From the NCBI GenBank assembly GCA_027346125.1, contig DAIEST010000045.1, positions 1 to 8,837 of the forward strand: a DNA stretch of 8,837 nucleotides, read 5' to 3'. This DNA is from Leptospirillum sp. (GTDB taxonomy: Bacteria; Nitrospirota; Leptospirillia; Leptospirillales; Leptospirillaceae). The translations under genes were made by a program, and so were the position numbers. Each line of letters begins with the position of its first letter. Within the stretch, counting starts at the first letter, position 1. The notes under the pieces are model-generated. The model had not been told where the DNA came from, made no database searches, and saw only the letters and a list, made by a program, of their open reading frames with translations. Positions 5,697 to 8,837 of this stretch are shown here, piece after piece.

Positions 5697-6908
5697 ATGG
5701 CCTCTTCCAAGAAGGTGCTTCTTGGAGTCACGGGGAGTATCGCGGCCTATCGGGCTCTGGATGTGGCTCGTCTTCTCCGGCAGGACGGCAATGACGTCCA
5801 GATGGTTGCAACACGCTCCGCCCTGCGCTTTTTTCCCCGACTGAATGGAGAGGTTTTTACCGGCCATCCCGTCTACTCCGAGCTTTTTGACTCAAATGGC
5901 GGAGGGGTCCGCCATATCGAACTCGCAGACAGAAGCCATCTTCTCCTTGTCGCACCGGCCTCTGCGGATTTCATCGCAAAACTCTCCATCGGACTGGCGG
6001 ACGATCTCCTCTCAACGATCTGTCTTGCAGTGACCTGTCCCATTGTCATTGCACCCGCGATGGAAGAAAAGATGTACTTCCATCCTGCCATCCAGGCGCA
6101 TCTGGAGACACTGCGTTCCAGGGGAGTCCATGAAATTCCTCCGGAAAAAGGTTCCCTCGCGTCCGGCAAGGAAGGAGTGGGGAGGCTGCAGTCTCCGGAA
6201 CGAATCCGGAAAGAGGTACGCCATCTCCTGAATATGTCGGATTGCTGGTCGGGAATTCGTGTTCTGATCTCCGCTGGCCCGACGTATGAGCCAATCGATG
6301 CTGTCCGTTTCCTGGGCAATCGCTCTTCAGGAAAGATGGGCTATGCCCTTGCCGAATCGGCATTGTCTCGCGGAGCAGTGGTGACGATCGTATCCGGTCC
6401 GACAAGCCTCCCCGTCCCGATCGGTGCCCGCGTTTTCCAGATTGAAACAGCCAGGGAAATGGAGGAAACCATGTGCAGGGAGTTCCCTTCACACGATCTT
6501 TGCATCATGGCTGCAGCCGTGGCGGACTACCGTATCCAGTCTCCCTCGGGTGCAAAAAGGAAAAAGGACGGAACCGATTGGGCAATTTCCCTTACGGAAA
6601 ATCCGGACATTCTGGCAGGGCTCTCCCGGAAGAAGAAACCAGGCCAGTTCCTGGTGGGATTTGCGGCAGAAACGGATATGGATTCGAGTCTTCTGATCGG
6701 GAAATCTCGACGGAAAGGCGTCGATATCCTGCTCGCCAACGATGTTTCCAGACCCGGGATCGGATTTTCCTCGGACGAAAACGACCTGACTCTTGTCACG
6801 CCTCTTGGAGAAGTCCTTCCGCTCGGTCGCAACACAAAACGGATACTGGCCGGACAGGCTCTCGACGAAATCCGGAGACGCTGGAAATCCGTGGAGGACG
6901 GATCATGA
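5697..6908 (+). CDS. coaBC: Bifunctional phosphopantothenoylcysteine decarboxylase / phosphopantothenate-cysteine ligase
   Basis: 403 residues, normal for CoaBC (Dfp). The N-terminal half (CoaC, about 1-185) is an FMN flavoprotein that decarboxylates phosphopantothenoylcysteine. The C-terminal half (CoaB, about 190-400) makes that substrate from phosphopantothenate, cysteine and CTP. Visible CoaC motifs are GVTGSIAAY (10-18), HIELAD with the catalytic-type His73, and LAPASADFIAKL-like flavin contacts. Visible CoaB motifs are SAGPTYEPIDAVRF, N208 before RSSGKMG (E. coli Asn210), AAAVADYR, K287 (aligned with E. coli Lys289), GFAAET and ANDVSRPGIGF. The oddity is that the CoaC substrate clamp reads PAMEEKMY, with Glu123 where E. 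coli has Asn125, and LASGKEGVGR, with Ser156 where E. coli has Cys158. The start ATG 5697 has GAGGA (5686-5690) at 6 nt. It is the last gene of the tight operon; its stop is the TGA of TCATGA. Confidence 0.94.
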   Translation: MASSKKVLLGVTGSIAAYRALDVARLLRQDGNDVQMVATRSALRFFPRLNGEVFTGHPVYSELFDSNGGGVRHIELADRSHLLLVAPASADFIAKLSIGLADDLLSTICLAVTCPIVIAPAMEEKMYFHPAIQAHLETLRSRGVHEIPPEKGSLASGKEGVGRLQSPERIRKEVRHLLNMSDCWSGIRVLISAGPTYEPIDAVRFLGNRSSGKMGYALAESALSRGAVVTIVSGPTSLPVPIGARVFQIETAREMEETMCREFPSHDLCIMAAAVADYRIQSPSGAKRKKDGTDWAISLTENPDILAGLSRKKKPGQFLVGFAAETDMDSSLLIGKSRRKGVDILLANDVSRPGIGFSSDENDLTLVTPLGEVLPLGRNTKRILAGQALDEIRRRWKSVEDGS

Positions 6909-7114
6909 ATGCGGACATGCACAAACTTCCGCTGAAGACGCACTGCTTTTCGATCCCGGACTTTGCCGCAAGCATGCCTTCCTTCTTGCAAATCCCTGTT
7001 TCAATTGTTAGGATACGCACGTTTATTCATCCGACCTTGGCATGGGCGGCCTGTCTGGAATTCGGGACTTTTCCGGCAACCGCCTCCGGGATTCATCCCC
7101 AGAGAACCCAATGA
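6905..7114 (+). CDS. Doubtful small ORF, 69 residues, unknown function
   Basis: The open frame starts at an ATG that overlaps the coaBC stop (ATGA, 6905-6908) and ends in a TGA that overlaps the next gene's ATG (ATGA, 7111-7114). This double 4-nt overlap is how coupled genes in this window are arranged (compare gmk/rpoZ). Codon third positions are about 70% G+C in the first 30 codons and about 60% overall, not clearly different from real genes. Against it: the residues (MNADMHKLPLKTHCF onward) resemble no family I know, there is no distinct domain or membrane segment, and a promoter-like sequence lies inside it. It may simply be leader sequence for the TPR gene. Confidence 0.2.
   Translation: MNADMHKLPLKTHCFSIPDFAASMPSFLQIPVSIVRIRTFIHPTLAWAACLEFGTFPATASGIHPQRTQ
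6986..7014 (+). promoter_or_regulatory. Possible sigma70-type promoter for the TPR-Roadblock gene and aroQ
   Basis: TTGCAA (6986-6991, 4/6), a 17-nt spacer and TAGGAT (7009-7014, 4/6). The leader to ATG 7111 would be about 90 nt. It lies in the only loose gap of the plus-strand run, after coaBC. The match is modest, but the spacing and the TAG-AT form of the -10 resemble the other two promoter candidates in the window. Confidence 0.35.
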
Positions 7115-8499
7115 CACCAGAAGAAGTTGTGGCTCTTGAGGAGCGTCTAGAGGCCAATCCGAAAAGCCGTTCATTCCTGCAGCTGGCGGAAGCCTACCTC
7201 GAACACGGAGAGACAGGGAAAGCGCTTCCTCTTTTGGTTCAGGGCGTCGAATATTACCCGTATTACCTTGCGGCAAGGATTACCCTGGGACAAGTCCAGA
7301 AAAAGCAGGGCCTTCTGGACGATGCGATCAAGAACTTCGAGTTTGTAACGCGAACCATCCCGGACAACCTGATCGCCCAGAAAAGCCTTGCCTTGCTTTT
7401 TTTCCAGCAGGGAGAAACGGAAAAGGCGAAGGAAGCGCTCTCGCTGGCACTGGGGCTTTCCCCGAACGATGCCGAACTTCTGGCCCTTCAGGAAAAGATC
7501 GACCACCCGACGGACAATCTCCCGGACGAGCAAGGCCCTGTTTCCGACCAGATCGTCGCCTCGATTCCGGAGGCAACTCTTCTCGACTCCTCCTCCATCG
7601 AACAGCCGGAACCTGCCGAGGAGGAAGCTCCCTCACCGCAAACGAAGCCCTATGAAGTTCCGGCACAGGAAGCTCCCGTTGATCTCTCCGAACTTTCCGG
7701 AGAACCGATCATTGAACCGGAGAAGGACGAGGATGAAAATGAGAATGAATTGCTGCACCTGATTCCCCAGACGGAAACGATGGGAGACCTCTTCATGTCC
7801 CAGAAACGTTATCCCCAGGCCGAGAAGATCTATGAGGCCATTCTGAATCAGTCCCCGGAAAACGCACGAATCTCGGAAAAACTCGAACGGGCAAAGACAC
7901 ATACCCCGCTTGACGAGGAAACGGCGGTTCAACCCGACAAAGAGATCGAGCCCATTCAGGAAGCACCGGAAACCGAAGAAACATTCAGTGTCCCGACGGA
8001 TTTCACTGCTCCGGAGCAACCGGCGCCCGTAACGGCAGAGATGGAGGAGGCTCCGGTACCGGAAGCGCCCCCTCCATCCGCCCCGATCAAGGATCTTGCG
8101 GAAGAACAGGACGAACAGGAACCTGCCAGGGAACGCGCGCCGTCCGACGAACTTCTTGAGCGCCTCAAGGACCGACTCTACCGGGATCTGATCGGTGTCA
8201 TTTTTGCCTCTGAGAATGGACTTTTGCTCTCGGAGCATTCCCGCGACGAAAACAGCGAAATCCTGGCCGCGGAAGGGATCGAACTCCTGAGACAGCTTGA
8301 CGAACTCGCACTCTCCCTCGGCCAGGGAGCCCCTCTTGACGGATTCATCTGGCTGGAGAGGAGCATCCTCTATTTTGTGAACAGAACCCCTGAGGGAGGA
8401 CTCTTCCTCTGGCTTCGCTCCAATGCGAATATCGGACGATGCCGCCTCATCATCCAGCAGGAACTCGGAATTACGCATCAACGTGGCACACTCCGGTGA
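7111..8499 (+). CDS. TPR protein with C-terminal Roadblock/LC7-like domain
   Basis: 462 residues, no signal peptide or membrane segment, so probably cytoplasmic. Three consecutive 34-residue TPR units occupy about 19-52, 53-86 and 87-120, with typical Leu/Ala/Gly spacing and a Pro near each unit's end. An acidic Pro/Glu-rich linker (about 132-220) leads to a fourth TPR-like unit (GDLFMSQKRYPQAEKIYEAIL, about 225-256). A second acidic Pro-rich linker follows (about 262-345). Residues about 346-450 fit the Roadblock fold order helix-strand-strand-helix-three strands-helix: DLIGVIFASENGLLLSEH, then the helix ILAAEGIELLRQLDELALSL, then FIWLERSILYFV and GLFLWLRSNANIGRCRLII. Roadblock proteins such as MglB bind or activate small Ras-like GTPases or act as dimeric scaffolds; the partner here is unknown. 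ATG 7111 is chosen because it starts just before the first TPR helix; its ribosome binding site is weak (GAG). ATG 7042 in the same frame has none. The stop overlaps aroQ by 4 nt (GTGA). Confidence 0.85.
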   Translation: MTPEEVVALEERLEANPKSRSFLQLAEAYLEHGETGKALPLLVQGVEYYPYYLAARITLGQVQKKQGLLDDAIKNFEFVTRTIPDNLIAQKSLALLFFQQGETEKAKEALSLALGLSPNDAELLALQEKIDHPTDNLPDEQGPVSDQIVASIPEATLLDSSSIEQPEPAEEEAPSPQTKPYEVPAQEAPVDLSELSGEPIIEPEKDEDENENELLHLIPQTETMGDLFMSQKRYPQAEKIYEAILNQSPENARISEKLERAKTHTPLDEETAVQPDKEIEPIQEAPETEETFSVPTDFTAPEQPAPVTAEMEEAPVPEAPPPSAPIKDLAEEQDEQEPARERAPSDELLERLKDRLYRDLIGVIFASENGLLLSEHSRDENSEILAAEGIELLRQLDELALSLGQGAPLDGFIWLERSILYFVNRTPEGGLFLWLRSNANIGRCRLIIQQELGITHQRGTLR

Positions 8500-8837
8500 G
8501 CATACGTGTACTGGTTTTGAACGGTCCCAACCTGAACCGGCTGGGCACACGGGAGCCTTCTGTCTATGGCACCGGAACACTCAATGACATTGAAGCGGAT
8601 CTCAGGCTTCTTGGCCAGGAGTTGTCTGTCGACGTCGATTTCTTTCAGAGCAGCCAGGAAGGATTGCTTGTCGACCGGATCCACCATGCTGTCGACGAAG
8701 GGGTGGACGGATTTCTGGTGAATCTCGGCGCCTACACCCATACAAGCATCGCGCTGCGCGACGCATTTCTTTCGGCGGCAAGACCTTTTGTCGAAGTCCA
8801 TATTTCAAACATCTATCGCCGGGAATCATTCCGTCAC
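8496..8837 (+). CDS. aroQ: 3-dehydroquinate dehydratase, type II (C-terminus cut by window edge)
   Basis: Partial; 114 of an expected 145-150 residues are visible and the frame is open at the right edge. It dehydrates 3-dehydroquinate to 3-dehydroshikimate, the third step of the shikimate pathway. Type II hallmarks are VLVLNGPNLNRLGTREPSVYG (about 5-25), with the arginine and tyrosine of the mobile active-site loop; FFQSSQEG (about 47-54); the substrate-binding segment NLGAYTHTSIALRDA; and EVHISNIYRRESFRH at the edge. The usual NPGAYTHTS reads NLGAYTHTS here. The start GTG 8496 overlaps the preceding stop (GTGA). No ribosome binding site is visible, so translation probably depends on coupling to the TPR-Roadblock gene, with which it likely shares a transcript. 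Confidence 0.93.
   Translation, partial: MSIRVLVLNGPNLNRLGTREPSVYGTGTLNDIEADLRLLGQELSVDVDFFQSSQEGLLVDRIHHAVDEGVDGFLVNLGAYTHTSIALRDAFLSAARPFVEVHISNIYRRESFRH

Noticed and set aside
7042..7110. Upstream ATG start for the TPR-Roadblock protein
   Set aside because: No Shine-Dalgarno sequence, and the added 23 residues (MGGLSGIRDF onward) precede the natural first TPR helix without resembling one. It remains possible.
7501..8145. Repetitive-looking Pro/Glu-rich DNA
   Set aside because: It is low-complexity coding sequence for acidic linkers, in frame with the flanking TPR and Roadblock domains, and not a true tandem repeat.
7633..8580. 315-codon minus-strand open frame opposite the TPR-Roadblock gene
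   Set aside because: The plus strand encodes recognisable TPR, Roadblock and AroQ sequence. The antisense frame is Arg/Phe-rich, as expected from Glu/Pro-rich sense codons.

Overview
The window looks like an ordinary chromosomal stretch of a Gram-negative-type bacterium with roughly 54-56% G+C by eye. It has tightly packed genes and no sign of mobile DNA. The gene set (RemA/DUF370 beside gmk-rpoZ-coaBC, a large bacterial-type glycogen debranching enzyme, a TPR-Roadblock protein) and the look of the proteins suggest the Nitrospirota, possibly a Leptospirillum relative. That placement is an impression from the proteins, not a database result.

Layout. The left third is on the minus strand. It holds a glycogen-debranching-type glucosidase (3153 to 988), followed by a penicillin-binding transpeptidase (849 running off the left edge) that has its own promoter-like sequence. 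A 193-bp divergent intergenic region (3154-3346) separates these from a plus-strand run that fills the rest of the window.

The plus-strand run begins with a compact housekeeping operon: a YicC/YloC-family endoribonuclease, RemA (DUF370), guanylate kinase, RNA polymerase omega subunit and bifunctional CoaBC. This order matches Bacillus subtilis yloC-remA-gmk-rpoZ-coaBC. Genes overlap by 4-11 nt or lie 2 nt apart; the one looser junction is remA-gmk, where the start codon is uncertain. The operon joins RNA turnover, a DNA-binding regulator, GMP phosphorylation, the RNA polymerase omega subunit and two consecutive steps of coenzyme A synthesis. Its best promoter is TTGAAT-N17-TAGAAT at 3201-3229.

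After coaBC comes a 202-bp gap. It contains a promoter-like sequence and a doubtful 69-codon ORF that has ATGA overlaps at both ends. Next is a 462-residue protein with three N-terminal TPRs, two acidic Pro/Glu-rich linkers around a fourth TPR-like unit, and a C-terminal Roadblock/LC7-like domain. It overlaps by 4 nt the start of aroQ (type II 3-dehydroquinate dehydratase), which runs off the right edge.

Most of this is conserved housekeeping. The points most worth a second look are the TPR-Roadblock protein, the CoaC half of CoaBC in which both hallmark active-site residues are changed (Asn to Glu, Cys to Ser), and the omega subunit with a long charged tail. I see no CRISPR array, tRNA, rRNA, insertion sequence or confident rho-independent terminator.
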